This document shows positions 1 through 10,678 of a stretch of 64,000 nt of DNA, piece by piece; positions within the stretch are counted from its first letter, which is position 1, and every line of letters begins with the position of its first letter. The DNA is taken from the NCBI RefSeq assembly GCF_004359215.1, contig NC_090615.1, positions 6,937,072 through 7,001,071 on the forward strand. The letters are read 5' to 3'. Source of the stretch: Bremia lactucae. Its lineage: Eukaryota > Oomycota > Peronosporomycetes > Peronosporales > Peronosporaceae. The notes under the pieces are model-generated. The model saw only the letters and a program-made list of their open reading frames with translations. It searched no databases and was not told the DNA's origin. Position numbers and translations under genes: made by a program.

Positions 1-1922
1 TCATGTAGATAATTAGCATGTCTGCTGAACACGCCCCGAAGCGGCGGGAGAGGGGATGTCTCGTCTCTATAGACGTCGCAATAAGAACCTAGAGCCTCAA
101 AGACTCGGCTAATTGGAATCTATCACCGGCAAAATCAAGCCTGAAAGAATCAGCAACGGGAACGCGTCACCTTTGACCATCAGCGCGAAAGTTCGCACGT
201 GGATAGCGCCGGAGCAAGAGAGCTGAACGGCCGTCAAATAGCACAGCAAAGGCGTTCTTCCCCGGCTCGTGGCACACCTCGTCGCTGCAGATCGAAGCAA
301 GAAGTACTCCTCCAATATGCAGAAGACATCCAAACACGCGCACACATGTAGGAGCAAAAAGAAATTTTGGGCGACTTATCGGTGGCATCAAAATTTGTGG
401 ATCGTGGATACCAAAGGCGATGTGTTGTCCACAACAACCTACTCCCTGCTCAAAACCTGCCTGGTTTTCAGGCGGACTTACGCATTCGGCGGGTGTGAAC
501 GCTGGACTACAGCATCCGGATCCCGCTTACAGGACAGCTTTCAGATCATACTCTCCCAAGGCTGGGAAGATGGGCGACTGCCATCCTAGTAGCTAGTCCA
601 TATCTTCAAGTAGCAAAGCAACATACCAACTGCAAATACCGGCTCAGTAACGCTTCGGGAAGGACCGGGACGGCTCAACAGCTATATCGGGACATCTGTC
701 AGTCCAGGTGTCGCGCACGGGCACCATCGGGCATATTTCGATCATTCGGCTTAGGTTGTGCTACATCAAGCCGACAACGGAGTCCATTGGACCATCGGTA
801 GATTGGGAGGTGCTCCAACAACCGTTCAACAGGAGCTGGGATAATACAACAGCGGACACAAAACATAGCACTTCTATTTGCCGCGCATTCGAAGCTATAT
901 GGTAATCCTTGGATACTCAATCCCTCTACCAACAACATGCGCGCAGACGTAGCTCTGCAATGTCAAGCATTTCATCGGGTAAAGCGACGCCTAAATCCGG
1001 CGCTAAATGTTATTATCACTAGGCTACAACACTGGGATCTTCCGGATGTCATCGGCATAGCTTTGGGCACAACAACATACTTTCACGGAATATCAAGTCT
1101 GGATGTGCCACAGAATAACAATCCATCATTGAATTTTTACCATCCGGGAAGAGAGACATATTCGACTTGCAAAATTCATTTGGCCTACACCGGGAAGCTC
1201 GCAGGACTCTTGCATATCGTTTGGGACCGCGAAGGTACGCGCAAGTGTTGGGCGTGCATTATAATCAGTGGACTAGATCAAAAGTCTCCCCTTCGCAAGT
1301 GCTCCAGTATAAACAGGCAGCGGTATCGCGATCGCCGCCTGAGCTACCTGCGAAGCTGCGGGTAGATACCGAGCACCTGTTCCCGGATTCAGCTGACGAA
1401 GTCCGTAGGGCCTGGACGAGGATATGGTGGTTGCGTGCTCTGCGTGCCTTACATCGTTATGGATGCAGCAGAATCGGAGTGTTAAAGCAGGACTGTGCAT
1501 CATCAGAATAAAAGCTAGCAGAAGTCCTACAGTAACTCGGTATGGTCGCGATCAAGGAGCAGCGGATCGATCGTAGTATTGCAAATGGCATCAATCTACG
1601 CCTAGCAGCCGAAATATTTCAGGAACCATTCCATCCCAGCAACCGGTATGGCACAGCCCACGTCAGCGACAGGAAACGACTCGTGGCTTTTTGTAGTGGC
1701 TGAAAAACTTTCAGAAATTTTGTACATCATAATGGTTATTAAAAAGTATGGTCATGATCATCATGTGTATACTTAGGGTGTGTGGCTACAACGATTCTTT
1801 GATGTAATTTAGGGGGTGGGGTATTCCAAAGGCCAAAAGGGCGATCAAAAGACGACTCTAAAGGAGTAAATGTTGATTTTGAATGCAGTGAAATGACTCA
1901 TACAGTGAAAATATTTTTTAAA
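1..1922. other. Unresolved repeat debris, no gene called
   Basis: No ORF here has a recognisable domain. A minus-strand frame at about 167-391 contains VRVFGC, a string reminiscent of the end of copia integrase, but nothing around it supports that reading. The stretch 1641-1680 is nearly identical to 35879-35918, which lies inside an insertion in the Gyp-A2 integrase, so at least part of this region is mobile or recombined sequence. Nothing else was recognised. Confidence 0.4.
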
Positions 1923-2356
1923 TATAACGGGCTGAAGTTGCCCTAATGTTTCACAGTCCCCGTTAAGCACAATTAATCTACTTAAGGAGATGGTCAATTG
2001 CTTAAATAAAATAATTAGACCGACCACTCGGTTGTGGTTCACATTTGCGACCAACCCTTATGCATACGCTCCCAATACATATTAGTGTTATCTACAGGGA
2101 TGACATTGTTGATTGGTAAAATAGGTATTTATATTTAATGCGATTAAAAATAAATCAGCCTGAAAACAACTTTCAACTTAGTAAGTGCGCACGAGGAGCC
2201 GGATTACTAGAGTACTTAGTGCGTTGGGTGAGGCGCTAACGCGCCCACCGCAACTACCTCGCTGCACGCAAGAGAAGCTGGTTTAACCGTTTCCTCGCTG
2301 TTGCCAGGGTGTGTGTATAAGTAGAGCGTGGCCGCATTACGACGTGCCCGCCTACA
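1923..2356 (+). repeat. Gyp-A1 5' LTR (family L1)
   Basis: Starts TATAACGGGCTGAAG (the TG of the family start TGTAACGGGCT is mutated) and ends GCCTACA. It aligns with the LTRs at 30167, 49269 and 53203. A possible primer-binding site TGGTAGCACTTGAA begins at 2359; its first seven bases fit the 3' end of an initiator-Met tRNA, after which the match ends. At 434 bp it is shorter than the other copies because an internal part is missing. Confidence 0.8.
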
Positions 2357-2431
2357 ATTGGTAGCACTTGAAATCCTTCCCACGACCCGCATCTCTGCGT
2401 GTGTACGTGTGGAGGAGCCTCAACATCGATT

Positions 2432-3655
2432 GGGCATATTTCCCCCACCTCTCCGAACATAATCGGGAGATAACAGGGCATATGGCACAGGGACTTGGTA
2501 AACAAGCCCTGGCCAGGCTCCTGGGTAGACCTCCTAAGCAACATGTTGCTCAGTTGAAGCAGTTTGAGGCATTCGTGCTCGGACAGCGGAGGGCCGCGTC
2601 CGAGGCACCGAGCCATGCTGCGGCGGAGTCCATCACTCAGACTCAGGATGAGCTGAGGCATGAGCAGGCTCGGAGCGAGGCTCCCAACAGGACTGATGAG
2701 ATGCTCTCTGCCCAGCCGATCAACCGGGCCCATTCGGATGGACCCGCCCAAGTTCGATGGAACTGCAGCGCACACGATTGTCCACTGGCTTTTAGCCTTG
2801 GAGCAATGCGGTGTCGCACAGCTGATCGAGGACGACAGTCGGATGGTGTCGTACGCCATGTCGCATCTTCGCGGTAACGCCTCAGAGTGGGCTTACTCAG
2901 CGCTTATGGCGGACAGAAAAGCGTTCCCTGCATGGGCGGTCTTCAAGAAAAAGATTCGCGACATGTACCAGCCGCCGAACAACGAAGTGTTGCTTCAGGC
3001 GCGCTTCTTTGGTGCACGACAGGTGAAACGATCTCTGCAAGAGTTTGTGCAAGAGATGCTCTCGCTGTCGGCGTCTATTACCGTGGGTCCGATTCCGAAG
3101 CACATTAAGGTGCCCACGTTTATGAACGGACTGTGGCATGGCCCATCGCGACAGGCCCTTTTCATAATGGTGCCGTCGACGATGGAATAGGCGATCCAAA
3201 TTGCGCATGTTGAAGAGCAATCCTACAACAGTGCATCGGCGACAGCTTGGTATAAGCCGTCGGCCGAGAAGTCAGATGCCACTCCCATGGAGTTTGGCAA
3301 TGCAGACGTTATCTGATATAAATGCGACAAGCGCGGCCATATGATGGCTTGCTGCTATGCCAGGGTCTCTGCCGGGGCAAAGATGCCCAGCAAGAGGACT
3401 CGCTTCCAAAAGAGCGATGGCAAGAACCAGCGTGCGAAACACATGAGATCTGAATCGACCACTGAGGGGCGGGAAATGCAGGAGCGCAGTAGGAGCGGGC
3501 TGCCCTACTGACGCGGACTCTGAAGCTACCCCTAAGTTCAGAGTTGTCGAACAAATGGGTAGCATAGTCCCTGAGGTCTCGATATTTCGGACCTCAGCCC
3601 TGCTGGTCTAAGCGCTCAAGTACGAGGCTATGACCAGGTAATGACTCCTAGCAAA
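2432..3655 (+). pseudogene. Gyp-A1 gag, 3'-truncated before protease
   Basis: Gag is the structural protein that forms the cytoplasmic retrotransposon particle. The normal start ATG-AGC-CTC-AAC has become AGG here. The N-terminus is readable from about 2432. A frameshift near 2700 moves the reading to the frame of the core gag domain (2720-3190), which contains FDGTAAHTIVHWLL and AMSHLRGNASEW and ends at a TAG at 3188. Homology continues to a CCHC knuckle at about 3315-3355 (CDKRGHMMACC, with its first Cys codon close to a stop). The copy breaks off near 3655, just at the start of the protease region, where repeat R begins. It is clearly inactive. Confidence 0.8.
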
Positions 3656-3699
3656 ATGACGGCTGTTTATCTCGCGACACTTCATCTCCGATATATTTT

Positions 3700-3986
3700 T
3701 TGGCAAGCTCAATTCATTGGGCTTCGGGAAGTTCTCTGAAAGTAAAGATGCAGAAAAACTGATTAAAAAAACATTTTCTTGCAATTTGTAAGCTCCGAAC
3801 ATATTTGAAAACAACTTAGAGTGCTTTTTTTGTCATGTTCTGACATATTGGAAGATTAGCCGACCTTTTAAAGGGCGTGTAAAAAACCACATAAATGCAT
3901 CTAAATTTTACTCAACCAGTGAAAGTATGACATCATTGCAGCGATCAATAATAATCGGAAGATTTCGCTTATGCATACGTCGTTAC
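3700..3986 (+). repeat. Repeat R, locus 1 (interrupted by Copia-A3)
   Basis: Moderately conserved with 7462-7660 and 27960-28280; a shared core is the string GAAGATTAGCCGAC. The R sequence stops at 3986 where the Copia-A3 5' LTR begins, and related sequence resumes after the Copia-A3 3' LTR at about 7462. I could not assign R to a known element class. Confidence 0.6.
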
Positions 3987-4234
3987 TGTTGACGATGAAA
4001 ATATATTGGGCGCTCAAATATCGTCGTTTCGTTTTTTATCGTCGTTTTCCAAAACTACAGATTTTGGGTTTACAGCAGTAGCTGATATGCAGCTAGATAC
4101 GGCTCATGGACGACTTTCTTAATGCTTTTTCTGCGCTAGCTAGCTGAATGCAACGTAAGTTTTCTAAATGACTAAAAGAATTTCCAATTGACTTCCTGAC
4201 TACTAATCGTCTCCTCTACTATTAAACCTCATTA
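3987..4234 (+). repeat. Copia-A3 5' LTR
   Basis: Begins TGTTGACGATG, matching the start of the 3' LTR at 6910. It ends immediately before the primer-binding site at 4235. It has diverged strongly from the LTRs of Copia-A1 and A2 (TGTTG...CAACA). Length is 248 bp. Confidence 0.75.
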
Positions 4235-4246
4235 GGTTATGAGCCC
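4235..4246 (+). promoter_or_regulatory. Copia-A3 primer-binding site, half-tRNA type
   Basis: GGTTATGAGCCC lies directly after the 5' LTR. It is complementary to the anticodon-loop stretch GGGCUCAUAACC of eukaryotic initiator-Met tRNA rather than to its 3' CCA end. Drosophila copia primes from a cleaved 5' half of this tRNA at a comparable site, and the same site is present in Copia-A2 (27648-27658). Confidence 0.75.
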
Positions 4247-4250
4247 AAAT

Positions 4251-6909
4251 ATGGCTAAGGCAAACACTATTCTCAATAAAGACAATTATTTCGTTTGGGA
4301 GTTCAACACTCGAATGAAGCTTCCAAAAAAGGTTTGCTGGATCTCCTTGACACGACGAAAGCTCCGGGTAAAGGCGACATACACGCGGCAGCCTGGAAAG
4401 TCAACGACATGAAGGCTCAAATGTGTGCACTATGGTCAGTCCAAGCCCCCAATCCTTGGTTCGGAACGCACAGGCAACTGCTAAGGCATGGGAGATTCCA
4501 AAGAGCTTCTTTATTCTTCGTAGCATTCATGATCGAGACCAGATGCGTCGACAGCTGGATGAATTTAAGATGCAAAAGTGTGAAAGTGTGATAAAACACT
4601 TTCTGAAGTTCGAAGAACTTTGCTTGAGCACGAAGGCATTGTTCGTAAGGTCAAGAGTCGTTTTGCATTGAAAGCTACTAGAAGTGTTAAGGGCAAAGTT
4701 TTCGGTCAAAGGAAACAAGAAACAAATTTACCGGGACATGTTTCGTATGTAAAATAGGTCACAAGAAACAAGATTTGTTGGAAGAATCCTGACAGGAAAG
4801 ATAATGGAGAACAAGCATGTACCGTGAGTGACCAAGAGACTGAAGGGGGGCTACTTGACAGTGATGCAAGTAGTCACATGTGCCCATTTAAGGGTGAGTT
4901 GGTGGGAATTCTATCACTCAACAGGCCGGTTGAAATTTCGGTTGCGAATGTAGAAATAGTTAGGCTGCTGGTGTTGGGACGATACGAGTCTTATTAAATA
5001 ACCAGAAGCCAATCCGTGTCGAAGACGTGCTCTACGTTCCTACATTAATCGTAGATTTCTGACGATCCCTGCATTGTCTGCTTAAGGTTTATACATAACC
5101 TTTCAAAATGCTACATGCGAGATCAGGAACGAACATGAAGTGGTGACTCCAGTAACCCAGAAGGTTAATTAATTGTTCTCGAATGCAAACAAATTGAGTC
5201 TGCAAACATGAATGAATTGGTTCGCGGTGGTGTCAAACCTGCCATCTAAGTTTATGGCATGCTCGATTAGGACATCTGCCAATGAAGGCGTTGAAAACCC
5301 TCGAGAATTGTGTTGAATGATTTAAGATGGAAGATAAGTCTGCCATTTTTGACGACAAAGATGACATATGAGAAGGTTGTGTGACTGGCAAGTCGTCAGT
5401 AAAGCCATTCCTAGGTCAAGTTACGGTAAGGTGAAGACGACTTCACTACTCCAAGATGCGGAGTCAAGCGATCAAGACTGAGCTACATGCATTAAAAACA
5501 AAAGAAAACATGGAGTGCGATGAAGAAATTAAGGTGATAGGAACCAAGTGGGTGTTCGCTATTAAGCGGAAGAAAATTACAAAAATTGCTCGATTTAAAG
5601 CTCGTCTTGTTGCATTGGGTTATAGACAAATTTATGGTGTGGATTATTACGACACGTATTCTCCTGTCGCAAACATGAATTCGATTCGTGTCTTTCTGTC
5701 AGTTTTTTGTCATTTCGGTATGACTATTCGCCAGTATGATGTTGACACGGCCTTCCTAAATGGAATATTGGAGGAAGATGTATACATCTCCGCGCCTCAA
5801 GGTGTTGACATGGACGCGAGTCAAGTATTGAAGCTCAATTGAAGTTTGTACGGACTAAAACAATCTGCTGCAACATGACTAATTGGAGTGTTTTCCGCAA
5901 AATGGGCTTCGATCCACGTGTCTCGGATCCGTGCGTATTCATCCGTCACGACGGAAACCATTCATGGGCTTACGTGACTTTGTACGTCGACGATATGCTA
6001 ATTGGAGGTGATTCTGCTCGCTTAATTGACAAAGTTGCGGATAAACTTGCAGGTCATTTCAAGCTAAAGACGGTAGGCAATGTTGAATTTATTCTCGGCA
6101 TTGAAGTGACGTACGAGCAGTATATCACGAAGCTCAAGATTAACCAAAGTGCGTGATGGTCGATAATTTACCACCAAGTCGACGCGAAAGTGGTGGGCAA
6201 CCCAAGTGTTGAAGGTCAAGTCATGCTCAAGTGCGAGAACATGGACCCGAAAATGGACAATCGTCCATATCGATCTCTGTTGGTATCAATCCTGTATGCG
6301 GTAGCAGGAACAAGACCTGATATTGCGTTTGCAGTGGGTCGATTGATTCGACATTTGGAGAAACCAAGTGAAGAGCACTGGAATGCAGCGGTTCGGGAGC
6401 TACGCTATCTGAAGTCGACTGCAACGAAAGAAATTTGCTATCGTAGCAAGTCTGGTGAGCTAAAGCTGAGTGCATTTAGTGATGCAGATTAGGGAAGTGA
6501 CAAGGATAATCGACATCTGGAGTCATGGTGGTGGTCAATGACTCTCCAGTCAATTTCAAGTCGAAGCTTCAGAACAATGTATCCTTAAGTACTCCGAAAG
6601 CTGAATACGTGGCGCTTTCGTTGTGCGTCCAAGAAGTTTGTGGGAAAGAGGTATTGATGGAAATGAAGGTCAAGGTCGACGATCCAGTCATTGTGTATGA
6701 AGATAATCAGAGAGCGATTGTATCAAGCAAAGCACATTGATATTCGTTATCATTTTGTTCGCGACCAATTCAAGGCCAAGGTAATTTATTTGGAGTATAT
6801 TGATACTCGACTTCAACTCGCCGATTTTCTGACCAAGGCAATTTCGACTAAGAAGTTTCAATTTTTTTTTGGCGAAGACAAACGTCAGAGACTTCTAGTC
6901 GAGGAGTAG
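4251..6909 (+). pseudogene. Copia-A3 gag-pol, degenerate with integrase deleted
   Basis: Degenerate Ty1/copia polyprotein, readable in pieces against the intact Copia-A2. Order: gag (4251-4680), CCHC knuckle (about 4738-4790), protease with DSDAS in place of DSGAS (about 4858), the GAG-pre-integrase motif LWHARLGHLPMK (about 5255), and the CEGC-type zinc site converted to *EGC near 5370. Near 5450 the text jumps from the start of integrase (KTTSLL) straight to the start of RT, so the integrase core and hinge, about 1.3 kb in A2, are missing. RT pieces lie at 5456-5842 and 5839-6156 with YVDDMLIGG, and RNase H at 6190-6909 with LSTPKAEY. Multiple stops and frameshifts are present. Confidence 0.85.
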
Positions 6910-7461
6910 TGTTGACGATGGAAACATAGTGGACGCTAAAATATCGTTGCTTTGTTTTATTATCATCGCTGTCCAAGAAACTACAGATTGTGTGTAATGG
7001 GGCACTGCTGACTTGTACTGCTTCAGTACAAGTCCACTCCACACTGCCTCAGTGCAAGTGGTGCCTCACGCCAATTCACGTACACTAGTATGTGCAGAGG
7101 AAGACTCTCTTAAAAAAACTCTTGCTGTAAAGAGGGTAACAAATAATTGTATTTTATATAATTTTATTCTTCTATTTCTATCTCTTTAATACTAACTTTA
7201 TTATAAACTATTACAAAACATGTATTAAGTCTTGTCTGTCTCTCTCTTTGCGCGCGTCCAGCGCTGACTGGACCGCGGAGAAAGTAGATATAATGGCCTA
7301 TACCTATTAATGGATAAGCTTTCCGAATATTACTATGGGAAGTAATATTTTCTAAATAATCTCTACCTTTTAGATAACATATTAATAAATAACCTTTAAG
7401 TGTTAATTTCATGTAACGATACAACCCGTTACATTGTGGGTTTCAAGCAGTAGCTGAGGTA
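6910..7461 (+). repeat. Copia-A3 3' LTR, split by a solo LTR
   Basis: Begins TGTTGACGATGG right after a purine-rich tract ending GTCGAGGAGTAG. It is collinear with the 5' LTR at 3987 up to CTACAGATTGTG (6992), is interrupted by a foreign LTR (6993-7433), resumes with GGTTTCAAGCAGTAGC (7439) and fades at about 7461 into repeat R. Confidence 0.75.
6993..7433 (+). repeat. Solo LTR, family L2, with 5-bp TSD
   Basis: A 441-bp LTR beginning TGTAATGGGGCAC and ending AACCCGTTACA. It is flanked by a perfect 5-bp target-site duplication TTGTG (6988-6992 and 7434-7438), and no internal element sequence is left. The family recurs at 29170-29622 and 63921-64000. It interrupts the Copia-A3 3' LTR and is therefore younger than it. 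Orientation is assigned from similarity of the TGTAACGGGGCAC end to the start at 63921. Confidence 0.9.
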
Positions 7462-7660
7462 CTTTTATAGTATGATTGGAAGATTAGCCGACTTAATTGA
7501 GGGCATGTAGAAAACCACGAAAACGTTTCTAAATTTTACTCAGCCAAGTGAAAAATATGACATCCATCGTTATCCTTGCAGCGATCCAAAAAGGAGAAAT
7601 GCTGATCTGTATTGAGTCGTTTACAAGGTGTCGATTGGTGGACAGGGTTGTGCTTGTGAC
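7462..7660 (+). repeat. Repeat R, locus 2
   Basis: Close match to 28095-28286, sharing long strings around TTGGAAGATTAGCCGACTTA and GGACAGGGTTGTGCTTGTGA. It stops exactly at the Copia-A1 LTR (7661); its last five bases GTGAC may be the left target-site copy of that insertion. No protein was recognised. Confidence 0.65.
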
Positions 7661-7860
7661 TGTTGGGATATGACAACACACTGCGTAAGAATGTCTTCGT
7701 GTAGGGAAAATGGAAAAGTAAATTCGTTCTTATAAAACCCTCATATATGTAACGTACTAAAATGTAACAGCTCCACTTGCTCTTCTTCTTGTGTCATTCA
7801 CGACAGTAACCGCCACATCAGCACGACAACGAACCGTCGCCTGATGTTCCACCTTCAACA
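7661..7860 (-). repeat. Copia-A1 3' LTR
   Basis: A 200-bp LTR which on the minus strand reads TGTTGAAGGTGG...CAACA. By eye it differs from the Copia-A2 LTR at 23329 at about three positions. The polypurine tract GAGGAGGAG lies just inside it. The other LTR of this copy is lost in the gap at 10265. Confidence 0.9.
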
Positions 7861-10264
7861 CTCCTCCTCGACGAGAAGTTTCCAATATTGGTCTTGGCCA
7901 CGAGAAATCGAAACTTCTTTGTCGAAATTGTCTTGGTCAGGAAATCAGCGAGCTGTAACTTGGATTCAATATACTCCAGCTGAATTACCTTGTTTTTGAC
8001 TTGATCACGGATAAAATGATAGCGTATATCACTGTGCTTCGCACGACTTTGATATCCTTCATTTTTCGCGATAGCAATCGCACTTTGATTGTCCTCGTAC
8101 ACCATTACTGGACCATTAATATTGACCTTCATCTCCAGCAATAGCGATTTAGTCCACAATACTTCTTGTATACACAATGATAAAGCCACATATTCGGCTT
8201 CAGCAGTGCTTAGCGACACACTGTTTTGCATTTTTGACTTGAAAATCACGGGGGATCCGTTGACCATCACCATCACACCTGATGTTGAGCGTCGATTGTC
8301 CTTGTTACTGCCCCAATCAGCGTCACTAAATGCACTCAACTGCAGTTCGCGTGACTTGCTCCGATAGCATATTCCATCCATAGCGGTTGACTTTAAATAA
8401 CGCAGCACTCGAATAGCCGCATTCCAATGTTCTTCACTTGGTTTTTCTAAGTGTCGACTCAATTGACACACCGCGAATGCAATATCGGGTCTTGTGCCGG
8501 TTGCCACGTAGAGAAGTGAACCCACCAATGAACGATACGGACGATTTTTCATTTTTGGGTCCATCACTTCACACTTTATCATGTTCTGGCCTTCCACACC
8601 CGGATTATACACCGGCCTAGCATTATCTTGATTGAATTTTTCAACCATTCTTGCTATACACGCGCTTTGACTGATCTTGAGTCGTTTCTCCTCCATCTTG
8701 TAGTCAACTTCGATGCCCAGAACAAATCGCACTTTACCCAGTCTCTTGAGCTGAAATTTAGTAGACAATTCATCAGCAACTCGCTTAATTGAGTCGTACG
8801 AAAGGCCACCAATGAGCATGTCATCGACATATAACGTCACGTAAGTCCATGAAAAATTGTCAAATCGACGAACAAATACACACGGATCCGAAACGCACGC
8901 CACAAACCCCATGCTCTTGAAAACGCCTGAAATAGTCTTAAACCATGTTGCAGCAGCTTGTTTCAGTCCATACAGGCTTCGATTTAGCTTCAGCACTTGA
9001 CTCGATTTCATTTTAACGCCCTCGGGTGTATTAATAAACACCTCTTCTTTGAGAACACCATTGATAAATGCTGTATCGACATCATATTGGAATATAGCCA
9101 TCCCATAATGGCAACATACCGCGAAAAACACACGAATTGAATTCATGTTCGCGACCGGAGAATACGTGTCGTAGTAATCAATTCCATAGGTCTGACGATA
9201 ACCTAATGCCACAAGCCGAGCCTTATATCGCTCAATATCACCATTTTCATTTCGCTTGATAGCGAACACCCACTTAGTTCCAATTACCTTCTTGTTTAAC
9301 GAATTGTCCACGGGACTCCACGTCTTTTTGCTATCTAGTGCCTTCAGTTCGGCTTCTATCGCTTCTTTCCACATCATACTTTGTGGAGACTTCACAGCAT
9401 CTTGGTACGTTGATGGGGTTTCAAATGCCGCATTAGCTTGATCATATTCAATGCGATATCGTTTTGAGACACGTTCTACAGGTTCATCTCCTCGTGACGA
9501 AACAATAGCATCTGACATCCCGACCGGAACCAAAGCTTGTGAGTCTGTACTTGGAGGAGATATTGCGAGAGAGTTATTGTGTCCACTAACACGAGATGAA
9601 TGTGTCTCTAGACTGTCATCGAGATTAGTCCATCCCTCCCTGGGCACAATGGCCTGAATATCATCCTCAATTAAATCAGCTGGCTCCATGTACACGTCAT
9701 CGATATCAAAAGCAATATCATCTCCATGTCCATTCTCTAGACGTGTACCCAACGACATTAATTCTTGAGGAGGCGAGACTATTTGATCACCGTTAGTCTG
9801 ATCAACCTCCATAGGTTCAATTTCATCGTGATTCGAAGAAATTGGTGATTGAACCCTGATATCATCGTCTCCTTCGCCATTTCTTTTTGCGTGCTGACGA
9901 GTTGATACTGGTGCGTCATCAACAACTTGTACATACTTCGTCCGTGGCTGTTCTTGAAATGTCACTGAACTTGTGACTTCAAGTTTTTCTGAATTATAAT
10001 TCCAGACACGATAACCCTTCACTTCTTGTGAATAACCAAGAAACATGCACCCAAATGCCTTCTTATCCAATTTAGCACGTTTTGCTTTGTCAATGTATGC
10101 GTAACCTTGAGCACCAAAAACGCGCATGTGTGATATGTCTGGCTTCAAGCCAAAACACATCTCAATTGGAGTCTTCGTCGGGGATGAAGCGCACGTGACC
10201 CGGTTGGTCACATATACAGCTGTATTTATAGCTTCAGCCCACCACTTCTTTTCCACTTGCATGT
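7818..10264 (-). CDS. Copia-A1 pol: integrase C-terminus, RT, RNase H (5' part in gap)
   Basis: An uninterrupted 814-residue reading frame, the C-terminal part of a Ty1/copia polyprotein, running leftward from the gap edge. It starts in the distal integrase/hinge (NTAVYVTNRV, HMRVFGAQGYAYI), followed by an acidic linker, then RT with ALGYRQTYGIDYYDTYSPVA, the catalytic LYVDDMLIGG and KTGTRPDIAF-like downstream motifs, then RNase H with SLSTAEAEYVAL, YEDNQSAI and DIRYHFIRDQ. The last codons lie inside the 3' LTR. It differs from Copia-A2 at about eleven residues over the shared length and has no stop, so this copy may be functional or very recently so. The missing N-terminus is an assembly gap, not a proven truncation. 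Confidence 0.92.
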
Positions 10265-10364
10265 NNNNNNNNNNNNNNNNNNNNNNNNNNNNNNNNNNNN
10301 NNNNNNNNNNNNNNNNNNNNNNNNNNNNNNNNNNNNNNNNNNNNNNNNNNNNNNNNNNNNNNNN
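10265..10364. other. Assembly gap, 100 N
   Basis: Exactly 100 N, the usual placeholder for a gap of unknown length. The left edge breaks inside Copia-A1, at the point corresponding to about 25931 in Copia-A2. The right edge opens inside an L4 LTR. Adjacency of the two sides is not established. Confidence 0.95.
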
Positions 10365-10593
10365 ACGCCTAGTCCCGTCTTGTAACGATTGGCGGGGTTT
10401 ATTTAGCTTAAAACCAACTGATATATAGAACTAATGTCTTGTTGCGCCAATATTGGCAAATTTAGTAACATTAAAATTATTATGTCAAAGTTGAAGAAAG
10501 ATAATAGTTTTGTACTTCGTATTAATTTCCTCTCATAGCAAATATTAATCCTCTTATAGGAAAATAAGATATGTAACGGGACATACCGTTACA
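10365..10593 (-). repeat. Gyp-X1 3' LTR, partial (family L4)
   Basis: On the minus strand it starts TGTAACGGTATGTCCCG, matching the LTRs at 60426 and 48430, including the shared block around AACCCCGCCAAT in reverse. It is truncated by the gap. Immediately inside is a purine-rich tract (minus strand AAGGAGGACGGTGA), as expected of a polypurine tract before a 3' LTR. Confidence 0.75.
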
Positions 10594-10612
10594 TCACCGT
10601 CCTCCTTAAAGA

Positions 10613-10632
10613 ACAGTCACTTTAGGGACTGT
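10613..10632. promoter_or_regulatory. Inverted repeat between PPT and antisense ORF (Gyp-X1)
   Basis: ACAGTCACTTTAGGGACTGT is a near-perfect palindrome. It occupies the same place as perfect palindromes at 60389-60414 and 48398-48415, between the 3' LTR and the start of the antisense ORF. Its function is unknown. Confidence 0.6.
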
Positions 10633-10678
10633 TTTAAAGTGACGGAGAGCACTAGTATGTCTATCTGTAAATTAGCAC

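Noticed and set aside
167..391. Possible copia integrase end (VRVFGC) on the minus strand
   Set aside because: Only six residues match and no neighbouring motif supports it.
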